A stretch of 53,378 nucleotides of DNA from Acidimicrobiia bacterium (lineage in GTDB: Bacteria; Actinomycetota; Acidimicrobiia; Acidimicrobiales; AC-14), in assembly GCA_023265025.1 (NCBI GenBank), contig JAHFUP010000032.1, positions 1 through 53,378 of the forward strand, given 5' to 3'. A model generated the notes under the pieces. The model worked only from the letters and a program-made list of their open reading frames with translations, did not search any database and was not told the origin of the DNA. The position numbers and the translations under genes are program-made. Shown piece after piece: positions 16,555 to 23,266 of this stretch (its first letter is position 1; each line of letters begins with the position of its first letter).

Positions 16555-18123
16555 TCAGGGGCCGACCTCGGCCTGGCGGACCTCGGTCCGGGCAAGGACC
16601 CGCAGGACCTTGTTCACCGCGTTGAGATAGGCCCGGGCCGAGGCCTCGACCACGTCGGTGGACACCCCGCGGCCCGAGACCCGGATGCCGCCGGCCTCGA
16701 GCTGCACGATCACGTCGCCGAGGGCGTCGACGCCGCCGGTCACGGCCGAGACGTTGAAGCCGGTCAGGGTGCCGTCGACCCCGGTGGCCGCCTTGATGGC
16801 CTTGCAGGCGGCGTCGATCATGCCGTCGCCCTCACCGGTGGCCTCCACCTTCTCGCCGGCCTTCAGCACGACGACGGTGGCCCGGGGCACACCGACCGTG
16901 CCGCCGCTGACCTCCAGGGACTCCAGCGACCAGGTGTCCTCCAGACGCTCGCCCATCTCCTCGGCCACGATGGCCTCCAGGTCGGCGTCGGTCAGCTCGA
17001 CCTTGCGATCGGCCAGCTCCTTGAAGCGGGAGAAGGCGGCGTTCAGCATGTCGCCCGAGACGTGGATGCCCATCTTGGCGAGGGTGTCGGAGAAGGCGTG
17101 GCGGCCGGAGTGCTTGCCCAGGACGATCTGGCTGCCGACCTGGCCGACGGTGCTGGCGTCGATGATCTCGTAGGTGCTGCGGTCGGCCAGCACCCCGTGC
17201 TGGTGGATGCCCGACTCATGCGCGAACGCGTTGCGGCCCACGACGGCCTTGTTGTACTGGATCGGGTAGCCGGTCAGGCGGCTGACGAGCCGGCTGGTGC
17301 GGGCCAGCTCCTCGGTGTTGACGCCGGTGGTCAGGCCGGGGAACTGGTCGGGACGGATCTTGACCGCCATGACCACCTCCTCGAGCGCGGCGTTGCCGGC
17401 CCGCTCGCCCAGACCGTTCACGCACACCTCGATCTGGCGGGCGCCGGCCTGCACGCCGGCGAGGGAGTTGGCGGTGGCCAGGCCCAGGTCGTTGTGGCAG
17501 TGCACGGAGGTGACGTAGTCGCCCTTCACCTCACGCCGGATGTACTGGATCAGGGCGCCGAAGTCCCAGGGGATGCCGTAGCCGACGGTGTCGGGGATGT
17601 TCAGGGTGGTGGCGCCGTTGTCGACCGCGGCCTGCAGCACCTCCATCATGAAGTCGATCGGGGTGCGGGTGGCGTCCTGGGGGCTGAACTCGACGTCGCG
17701 GGTGTGCTCGGCGGCCCGGGCCACACCGCTGCGGGTGGCGGCCAGCACCTGGGCCCGGTCCATCTTCAGCATGTGCTCCATGTGCTGCGGGCTGGTGGAG
17801 ATGAAGACGTGGATGCGGGCCCGCTCGGCGTCGCGCAGCGCGTCCCAGCACCGGTCGACGTCGGTCACCTGGGTGCGGGACAGGCCGGCGATCGCCGGGC
17901 CGCCCACGGTGCGGGCGATGGCGCGCACCGCCTCGAAGTCACCCTCGCTGGCCACAGGGAAGCCGGCCTCGATGTAGTCGACCCCGAGACGCGCCAGCTG
18001 CTCGGCGATCTCCAGCTTCTCGGCCGCGTCCAGGGAGATGCCCGGCGACTGCTCGCCGTCGCGCAGCGTGGTGTCGAAGATGATCAGGCGCTGATCTTCA
18101 GAGGTGCGGGGGTCGGGACTCAT
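16555..18123 (-). CDS. leuA: 2-isopropylmalate synthase
   Basis: LeuA condenses acetyl-CoA with 2-oxoisovalerate, the first committed step of leucine synthesis. The 522-residue protein starts with the DRE-TIM motif IIFDTTLRDGEQSPG. It carries the metal-binding SVHCHNDLGLA and NGLGERAGNAALEE segments and GIHQHG, and ends with the C-terminal LeuA dimer/regulatory domain (about 390-515), the site of leucine feedback inhibition in the family. This is the roughly 520-residue LeuA1 type, not the longer mycobacterial form. AGAGG lies 6 nt upstream of the ATG. The 130-nt leader encodes a short Leu-containing peptide and a terminator (separate entries), so transcription attenuation by leucyl-tRNA level is likely. 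Confidence 0.96.
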   Translation of the reverse strand: MSPDPRTSEDQRLIIFDTTLRDGEQSPGISLDAAEKLEIAEQLARLGVDYIEAGFPVASEGDFEAVRAIARTVGGPAIAGLSRTQVTDVDRCWDALRDAERARIHVFISTSPQHMEHMLKMDRAQVLAATRSGVARAAEHTRDVEFSPQDATRTPIDFMMEVLQAAVDNGATTLNIPDTVGYGIPWDFGALIQYIRREVKGDYVTSVHCHNDLGLATANSLAGVQAGARQIEVCVNGLGERAGNAALEEVVMAVKIRPDQFPGLTTGVNTEELARTSRLVSRLTGYPIQYNKAVVGRNAFAHESGIHQHGVLADRSTYEIIDASTVGQVGSQIVLGKHSGRHAFSDTLAKMGIHVSGDMLNAAFSRFKELADRKVELTDADLEAIVAEEMGERLEDTWSLESLEVSGGTVGVPRATVVVLKAGEKVEATGEGDGMIDAACKAIKAATGVDGTLTGFNVSAVTGGVDALGDVIVQLEAGGIRVSGRGVSTDVVEASARAYLNAVNKVLRVLARTEVRQAEVGP

Positions 18124-18143
18124 GAGGATCCTCTCTGGAAAAG

Positions 18144-18195
18144 AAAAAACCCCCCGGCCCGAAGGTCGAGAGGCGAGATGGCGAGCACCGGAGGG
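18144..18195 (-). terminator. leuA attenuator (intrinsic terminator)
   Basis: Read on the minus strand, CCCTCCGG (18195-18188) pairs with CCGGGGGG (18157-18150) with one G-T wobble, and TTTTTT follows immediately. It sits between the leader-peptide stop and the leuA ribosome site, the position expected for an attenuator. The segment between the arms can also fold around ACCTTCGGGCC. Confidence 0.75.
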
Positions 18196-18204
18196 CGCCC
18201 GCCG

Positions 18205-18258
18205 CTAGGTAAGGAGCAGGTTGCTGAAAGTGCGCGCGGTGGTGGAGGGCCGGGACAT
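18205..18258 (-). CDS. leuA leader peptide
   Basis: This 17-codon frame encodes MSRPSTTARTFSNLLLT, with three consecutive leucine codons (CTG, CTC, CTT) two codons before the TAG. GAAGG precedes the ATG by 3 nt. It lies 9 nt upstream of the attenuator stem. By the classic mechanism, a ribosome stalled at the Leu codons under leucine shortage would block terminator folding and let leuA be transcribed. Leader peptides of this kind are known upstream of leuA in other actinobacteria. Confidence 0.8.
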   Translation of the reverse strand: MSRPSTTARTFSNLLLT

Positions 18259-18267
18259 CTGCCTTCG

Positions 18268-18296
18268 AGGATGACAGTCGCGCCGGAAACCGTCAA
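18268..18296 (-). promoter_or_regulatory. predicted leuA promoter
   Basis: On the minus strand TTGACG (18296-18291), a 17-nt spacer and CATCCT (18273-18268) form a plausible housekeeping promoter. Transcription would start only a few bases before the leader-peptide ATG. The -10 element is weak. Confidence 0.45.
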
Positions 18297-18327
18297 GTAG
18301 GGTCGACCGGGTGATTGGAGCTTCGCC

Positions 18328-18786
18328 GTGGTCAGGCTGATCAAGACGTCCATCCGCCTGGGCATCCGGCTCGGGCTGCTCGCAGGCATCGGGTTCGCCC
18401 TCTTCAGGCTGGTCAAGGGCCGGCGGGCCGAGTACGGCAGCCCCTCGGCCGACTGGGCGCCGGCGCCGGCGCCGAACCCCAACCTGCCCAAGCCGGTCCC
18501 CGATCCCCCGCTGGTCACATTGGTCGAGCTCCACGAGGTCATCGAGAAGAAGGCGGCCGAGAAGGCCGTGCTCCTCGCCGAGCCGGCGCCGGCGCCCGAG
18601 GCGCCGGTCAAGAAGGCGCCCGTGAAAAAGGTCGCGGCGAAGAAGGCGGCGGCGAAGAAGGCCGCCGAACCCGCCGCCGCTGGCCCGGTCAAGAAGGCGG
18701 CCGCCAAGAAGGCGGCCGCAGAGAAGGCACCGCCAGCGGCCAAGAAGGCGGCTCCCGTGAAGAAGGCGCCCAAGAAGGCGACCTGA
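18328..18786 (+). CDS. membrane protein with histone H1-like Lys/Ala-rich tail
   Basis: The 152-residue protein starts at a GTG with GGAG 7 nt upstream. A short basic, hydrophobic N-terminal segment (IRLGIRLGLLAGIGFALFRL) could be a single membrane anchor. A Pro/Ala linker follows, then a tail of about 60 residues made of KKA, AAKK and PVKK units, as in bacterial histone H1-like and HU-tail proteins. The tail should bind nucleic acid or acidic polymer. The combination suggests tethering of DNA or polyanions to the membrane; this is inference. Length variation in the AAKKA repeats is likely. It is divergent from leuA. Confidence 0.75.
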   Translation: MVRLIKTSIRLGIRLGLLAGIGFALFRLVKGRRAEYGSPSADWAPAPAPNPNLPKPVPDPPLVTLVELHEVIEKKAAEKAVLLAEPAPAPEAPVKKAPVKKVAAKKAAAKKAAEPAAAGPVKKAAAKKAAAEKAPPAAKKAAPVKKAPKKAT

Positions 18787-18791
18787 TCCGC

Positions 18792-18828
18792 TGTGCAATC
18801 TCGTACCGTGGCGGTACAAGATTGCACA
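18792..18828. repeat. long hairpin (palindrome family 2), possible bidirectional terminator
   Basis: The arms TGTGCAATCT and GTACCG pair with CGGTAC and AGATTGCACA around a TGG loop, with one mismatched base on each side. It lies just after the stop of the Lys/Ala-rich gene and before the convergent SOD gene. No T-run follows. Its centre resembles the centre of the hairpin at 36564-36610. Confidence 0.65.
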
Positions 18829-18844
18829 ATCGCCGGCGAGTTGG

Positions 18845-19774
18845 TCAGGTACGGACGAAGGTGACCTTCTTGGCGCCGTTCGTGCACTCGTAGAACGCCT
18901 GCGGGATGGGCTCCCGCACGGTGCGCACCCGGACGCAGCGGTAGCCGTTCACGTCCACCCGGGCCGGGCCACCGGAGCTGGTCCGCGCCCCGGCGGCCCG
19001 GACGAACGTCTCGGCTTCGGCGCAGGACAGTCCCGTCGCCGTGACGCTGGTGGCCGCATCTTCGGTGTTCGGCGTGAAGCCGACGGACGGGCAGTCCAAT
19101 GTCGCGGCGCGAACTGTGGTGGTGGCGCCGGCCCTGGTGGTCGCGGTGGCCCCGGCGGAGGTGGTGGTGGTCAGCGCCGCGGCCGCGGTCGTCGAGGTGA
19201 CGCCGGCGGGGCCGGGCCGCGAGCCGGTCACCACGCCGCACGCGATGCGGTCGCCGGCGTCGCCCGTGGACTTGGTCGCCGCGTCAGGCTCGCGGACGTA
19301 GCGGCTGGGGATGTTGGCGTAGTTGTCGGCCGCAGCGTGGACGATCACAGCCCGACCCTCCGGCGCCAGCAGTTGGGACATGGTGTACCGGTCGGTGACG
19401 AACCGGAGGGACGCGGTGCGGTCGGCGAGGACCATCAGGACGGGTTGGTCGCCGGCGTGGACCGGATGAGAGGCATCACCGGTGACCAAGTGGCCGCCGG
19501 CGGTCGTGAAGGCCGGCCGGTCGCACTTGCCGACGGTGTGGATGTGGAAGCCGTGGAACCCCGGCGGCAGGTTGGTGAAGGCGGCCTCGACGGCGACCTG
19601 CGCACCGGCCTCGACGAAGGTCACCCGCCCCACCGGCGTGCCGTCGCCGGCGACCATCTCGGCGACCACCGGCTGCCGCGTGGCCACCGTGGTCTGGACT
19701 GCGCCGCCGGCGCCGTCGTCGTCGTCACCGCAGGCGGCCAGGAGGACGCCGGCGACAACCAGCGCGGCGGTCAA
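18845..19774 (-). CDS. sodC: Cu/Zn superoxide dismutase-like lipoprotein with extra Cys-rich C-terminal domain
   Basis: The protein (about 309 residues) begins with a lipoprotein signal ending LLAAC followed by an acidic stretch. The SOD core has FHGFHIHTVGKCD (copper His pair), HLVTGDASHPVHAGD (bridging and zinc His), AVIVHAAADNYA and GDAGDRIACGVV. A Thr/Ala linker leads to a C-terminal domain of about 85 residues with four Cys (CPSVGF, LSCAEAE, YRCVRV, YECTNG). That domain also occurs on other actinobacterial secreted proteins. It should remove superoxide outside the membrane. The start is unclear: a TTG at 19774 gives a signal peptide without a basic n-region, while upstream codons up to the serA stop would supply Arg residues but offer only ACG. 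Confidence 0.85.
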   Translation of the reverse strand: MTAALVVAGVLLAACGDDDDGAGGAVQTTVATRQPVVAEMVAGDGTPVGRVTFVEAGAQVAVEAAFTNLPPGFHGFHIHTVGKCDRPAFTTAGGHLVTGDASHPVHAGDQPVLMVLADRTASLRFVTDRYTMSQLLAPEGRAVIVHAAADNYANIPSRYVREPDAATKSTGDAGDRIACGVVTGSRPGPAGVTSTTAAAALTTTTSAGATATTRAGATTTVRAATLDCPSVGFTPNTEDAATSVTATGLSCAEAETFVRAAGARTSSGGPARVDVNGYRCVRVRTVREPIPQAFYECTNGAKKVTFVRT

Positions 19775-19801
19775 GGTTCGGGCGTGGGCGCGGTCCGTTG
19801 G

Positions 19802-21370
19802 TCAGTCCTGATCGACCGTCGAGACCTGGAGGATGCCGTCGGCGGCGCTCAGCTCGGCGACGACCTCCGCCGGGAGGGACTTGTCGGTGGACAGCACCAT
19901 GAGGGCGGCGACGCCCGACGGGGACTGGCCGACGTCCATGTCCGCGATGTTGATCCCCGCCCGGCCCATGGTGGCGCCGACCAGCCCGATCATGCCGGGG
20001 CGGTCGTCGTTGCGGATGATGACCATGTGGCGGGCCGGCGGGATGTCGACGGTGTGGTCGTCCACCATGACCAGGCGGGCCTCGTTGCGCAAACCGAAGA
20101 GGCTGCCGGCGAGGGAGTGGCCGTCGCCCCGGAGGGTGATCAGGTTGACGTAGTCGTGCGCCGCGGCCGTGCGCGACTCCTGCACGTCGAGGCCCCGGGA
20201 CTTCGCCACCTGGGGGGCGTTGACGTAGGAGACCGACTCGGTGCCGTCGGCGCCCAGCACCCCCTTGAGCACGGCCAGGGTCAGGATGCGGGTGTCGTAG
20301 TCGGCGAGCTGGCCCTGGTAGTCGACGGCCAGCGACGTCGGCTCGCCGTGCTCGATCGACGCCCAGATGCGGCCCAGCCGCTCGGCGAGGGGCAGGAACG
20401 GGCGCACGGCCTCGGCCGCCTCGCTGGCGTCGACGTTGACGGCGTACGGCACGAACTCGCCGGCCAGGGCCAACGAGACCTGCTCACCGATGGTCTCGCC
20501 CGCCTTGTCCTGGGCTTCCACCGTGCTGGCGCCCAGGTGGGGCGTGACCACCACCGACGGCAGCCCGAACAGGGGCGACTCGGTGGTCGGCTCCTTGGCG
20601 AAGACGTCGATGGCGGCGCCGGCGACCCGCCCCTCGGAGATGGCCCGGGCCAGGGCGGCCTCGTCGATGATCCCGCCCCGGGCCACGTTGACGATGCGCA
20701 GGGTCGCCTTGGCGTGGGCCAAGAGGTCGTCGCCCACGAGGCCCACGCTCTCGGAGGACTTCAGCAGGTGGATGCTGATGAAGTCGGCCTGGCGCACGAC
20801 CTCCTCCAGCTCCAGCAGCTCGACGCCCAGCTTGCGGGCCCGGTCAGGGGACATCCAGGGGTCCCAGGCCACCAGGCGCATGCCGAAGGCGTAGGCCCGC
20901 TGGGCCACGAGCGTGCCGATGCGGCCGAGGCCGAGCAGGCCCAGCGTCTTGCCGTGCAGCTCGACGCCGGTCCACTTCGACCGCTCCCACTTGCCCTGCT
21001 TCAGCGCCGCCGAGGCCTGGGGAACGTTGCGGGCCGCCGACAGGAGCAGCGCCATGGTGTGCTCGGCCGCGGTCACGATGTTGGACAGGGGCGCGTTGCA
21101 GACCATCACGCCCCGTCGGGTGGCGGCGGCCACGTCGACGTTGTCGAGACCGATCCCGGCCCGGCCGACGACCACCAGGTCGGTGCCCGCCTCCAGGACC
21201 TCGGCCGTCACCTGGGTCTCGGAGCGGATGATGAGGGCGGCGGCTCCCGGAACCACCGATCGAAGCTGTTCTGGACTCAACCCGAGTTGAACGTCGACGT
21301 CGTGGCCCTCGTCCCGCAGGCGCGCCAGGCCCCGCTCGGCAAGCTCTTCGGTGATCAGGACCCTGGCCAT
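19802..21370 (-). CDS. serA: D-3-phosphoglycerate dehydrogenase
   Basis: SerA oxidises 3-phosphoglycerate to 3-phosphohydroxypyruvate, the first step of serine synthesis. The 522-residue protein is the long actinobacterial type. It has a catalytic domain split around a Rossmann domain (LGLLGLGRIGTLVA), the substrate-binding GRAGIGLDNVD, the catalytic Arg/Glu region (NVARGGIIDE), VVTPHLGAST, an intervening ASB domain (about 315-440) and a C-terminal ACT domain (MVIIRNDDRPGMIGLVG). The ATG at 21370 fits homologues; earlier in-frame starts at 21379 and 21409 lack support. serC is encoded at 25228, so two of three serine-pathway genes are in the window. Confidence 0.95.
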   Translation of the reverse strand: MARVLITEELAERGLARLRDEGHDVDVQLGLSPEQLRSVVPGAAALIIRSETQVTAEVLEAGTDLVVVGRAGIGLDNVDVAAATRRGVMVCNAPLSNIVTAAEHTMALLLSAARNVPQASAALKQGKWERSKWTGVELHGKTLGLLGLGRIGTLVAQRAYAFGMRLVAWDPWMSPDRARKLGVELLELEEVVRQADFISIHLLKSSESVGLVGDDLLAHAKATLRIVNVARGGIIDEAALARAISEGRVAGAAIDVFAKEPTTESPLFGLPSVVVTPHLGASTVEAQDKAGETIGEQVSLALAGEFVPYAVNVDASEAAEAVRPFLPLAERLGRIWASIEHGEPTSLAVDYQGQLADYDTRILTLAVLKGVLGADGTESVSYVNAPQVAKSRGLDVQESRTAAAHDYVNLITLRGDGHSLAGSLFGLRNEARLVMVDDHTVDIPPARHMVIIRNDDRPGMIGLVGATMGRAGINIADMDVGQSPSGVAALMVLSTDKSLPAEVVAELSAADGILQVSTVDQD

Positions 21371-21409
21371 GGCGACCATGCTGGCACACAGGGTGTGTGT
21401 GCCCCACAT

Positions 21410-21736
21410 CTACTCCCTGTCGGGATCCTCGTCGTCGACCCACGGGCGATAGATGGCCTGGGCGTCACGCGGACTGCTGTTGAGCCGGATCTCGTAGCGC
21501 TGGGGGCCTTCCGGCTCACCGGGCGCCTCCTGCTCGATGGCGATGGTGTCGCGCTTCTTCTCGGGGTCGAAGATGTCGCGCAGGCCGAGGGCGATGCCGG
21601 TGAGCAGGGCGCCGGCGGCGGTCCGGGCCTTCTTGACCGGCGGCCGGGGCATGGGCTCCACCGGCTTGAAGCCGAACAGGTCGTCGCGCCCGTAGAACTC
21701 CTCCAGCGGCTCCTCGCCGGCGGGCCGCTCGTCCAT
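21410..21736 (-). CDS. conserved hypothetical protein
   Basis: The 108-residue acidic protein has no signal peptide. It has a Pro-rich first part (FGFKPVEPMPRPPVKKAR), a short helical stretch (AAGALLTGIALGLRDIFDPE) and a polar C-terminus. It is not a domain I can name. It lies 39 nt upstream of serA and 9 nt downstream of the aminotransferase on the same strand, so it is probably part of that amino-acid operon. Confidence 0.65.
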   Translation of the reverse strand: MDERPAGEEPLEEFYGRDDLFGFKPVEPMPRPPVKKARTAAGALLTGIALGLRDIFDPEKKRDTIAIEQEAPGEPEGPQRYEIRLNSSPRDAQAIYRPWVDDEDPDRE

Positions 21737-21745
21737 CGGGCCAGG

Positions 21746-22978
21746 TTACGCCAGGAGGGTCGCCAACCGGCTCAGGCCCTCCTCGAGGGCCTCGTCGGCC
21801 AGAGCGTAGGACAGCCGGGCGTAGCCGGGGGCGCCGAACGCCTCGCCGGGGACAATGGCCACCTTGGCCTCTTCGAGGGCGATCTCGGCCAGCTCCAGGG
21901 TGTTGTTCGCCGTGCGACCGCCGGCGAGGGGCCGGCCGAGCACGCCGGCGAAGTTCGGGAAGGCGTAGAACGCCCCCTCCGGCTCCAGGCACTCGACGCC
22001 GGGCATGGCCGAGAGGAGCTCGAACATCCGCCGGCGCCGGCGGTCGAAGGCGGCCCGCATCTCGCCGACGCAGGCCTGGTCGCCGGTGAGGGCGGCGACG
22101 GCGGCCCGCTGGGAGACGTTGGCCACGTTGGACGTGGCGTGTGACTGCAGGTTGGTGGCGCCCTTCACCACGTCCGCCGGAGCGATCATCCACCCGACCC
22201 GCCACCCGGTCATGGCGTAGCTCTTGGCGACGCCGTTGATCACGATGGTCCGGTCGGCCAGCTCCGGCACGAGCGCCGGCATCGACGAGAAGGTGTGGCT
22301 CCCGTAGACGAGGTGCTCGTAGATCTCGTCGGTGATCACCCAGAGACCGTGCTCGGCGGCCCAGCGGCCAACCGCGGCGGTCTGCTCGGGGGTGTACACC
22401 GCGCCGGTCGGGTTCGACGGCGACACGAACAGCAGCACCTTGGTGCGCTCGGTCCGGGCCGCCTCCAGGGCCTCCACGGTGGCCCGGAGCCCCGTTGACT
22501 CGTCGGTGGGCACGGCCACGTCGACCCCGCCGGCCAGCCGGATGCTCTCCGGGTACGTCACCCAGTACGGCGCCGGCACCAGGACCTCGTCGCCCGGGTC
22601 GAGGAGGGCGGCGAAGGAGTTGTAGACGGCCTGCTTGGCCCCGTTGGTGATGACGACCTGGGCCGCGGTCACCTCGTAGCCGGAGTCCTTGGCGGTCTTG
22701 ACCGCCACCGCCTCCTTGAGCTCCGGGAGGCCGCCGGCGGGCGTGTACCGGTGATTCTTGGGCTGCGGGGCGGCCTCGACGGCGGCGGCGACGATGTGGG
22801 CCGGCGTGGGGAAGTCGGGCTCGCCGGCGCCGAATCCGATGACGTCGTGGCCGGCGGCGACGAGGGCCTTGGCCTTGGCGTCCACGGCCAGCGTGGCCGA
22901 CTCCTCGATGGCGCCGATACGGCGGGAGACACGGGGGAACGGGCTGTCGGTGATGTCAGGCACGGGCGCGATAGTCAC
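21746..22978 (-). CDS. pyridoxal-phosphate aminotransferase class I (aspartate-aminotransferase-like)
   Basis: This 410-residue fold-type I aminotransferase shows [10 protein letters not shown], the PLP-phosphate and aromatic contact region (NGAKQAVYN), [23 protein letters not shown], the Schiff-base Lys in [17 protein letters not shown] and the carboxylate-binding Arg in YARLSYA. This is the AspC type used for aspartate/glutamate transamination; related specificity is possible. The start is a GTG at 22978. It leads a minus-strand run with the hypothetical gene and serA. Its upstream region abuts the LexA-type site that controls the divergent small gene. Confidence 0.93.
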   Translation of the reverse strand: MTIAPVPDITDSPFPRVSRRIGAIEESATLAVDAKAKALVAAGHDVIGFGAGEPDFPTPAHIVAAAVEAAPQPKNHRYTPAGGLPELKEAVAVKTAKDSGYEVTAAQVVITNGAKQAVYNSFAALLDPGDEVLVPAPYWVTYPESIRLAGGVDVAVPTDESTGLRATVEALEAARTERTKVLLFVSPSNPTGAVYTPEQTAAVGRWAAEHGLWVITDEIYEHLVYGSHTFSSMPALVPELADRTIVINGVAKSYAMTGWRVGWMIAPADVVKGATNLQSHATSNVANVSQRAAVAALTGDQACVGEMRAAFDRRRRRMFELLSAMPGVECLEPEGAFYAFPNFAGVLGRPLAGGRTANNTLELAEIALEEAKVAIVPGEAFGAPGYARLSYALADEALEEGLSRLATLLA

Positions 22979-23018
22979 ATGCCCGGCCGGTCACCGCAAA
23001 GACATTCGACTTCCGGAG

Positions 23019-23039
23019 TCGAACGCGTGTTCGTATACT
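23019..23039 (+). promoter_or_regulatory. LexA/SOS-box-like operator overlapping a -10 element
   Basis: TCGAACGCGTGTTCGT (23019-23034) matches the actinobacterial LexA site TCGAAC-N4-GTTCGA at 11 of 12 defined positions. TATACT (23034-23039) follows directly as a -10 element, 6 nt before the ATG at 23046. A second small palindrome, TTCGACTTCCGGAGTCGAA (23005-23023), overlaps its left edge. Confidence 0.7.
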
Positions 23040-23045
23040 CCGGCC

Positions 23046-23252
23046 ATGCTCCCCGATCCCCTGACCCCGGAAACCCTCGAACAGTTCCGCCGCAGCCTGG
23101 CCATGCTCGGCCATCGCCAGCCCTCGGGCCTCGACCGAGAGACCGCGATGCAGCTCATCGAGGAGCTGCAACGCCGCGAGGGCGCCGACCGACGGCTCGG
23201 GGAGATGATCCAGACGCTGCGGGATCTCGTGGCGCGCGCCGCGCCCGAATGA
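23046..23252 (+). CDS. small helical protein, predicted SOS-regulated and leaderless
   Basis: The 68-residue protein is predicted to be almost entirely helical, with two amphipathic stretches (TLEQFRRSLAMLGHRQ and AMQLIEELQRREGADRRLGE). There is no signal peptide or metal motif, and I do not recognise a family. The ATG is 6 nt after a TATACT -10 element, so the mRNA should be leaderless, and a LexA-type box overlaps the promoter. The simplest reading is a DNA-damage-induced microprotein that acts through protein contacts. The gene stands alone between the divergent aminotransferase gene and a decayed gene on the other strand. Confidence 0.7.
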   Translation: MLPDPLTPETLEQFRRSLAMLGHRQPSGLDRETAMQLIEELQRREGADRRLGEMIQTLRDLVARAAPE

Positions 23253-23266
23253 CCGCCGGCCGGCGC

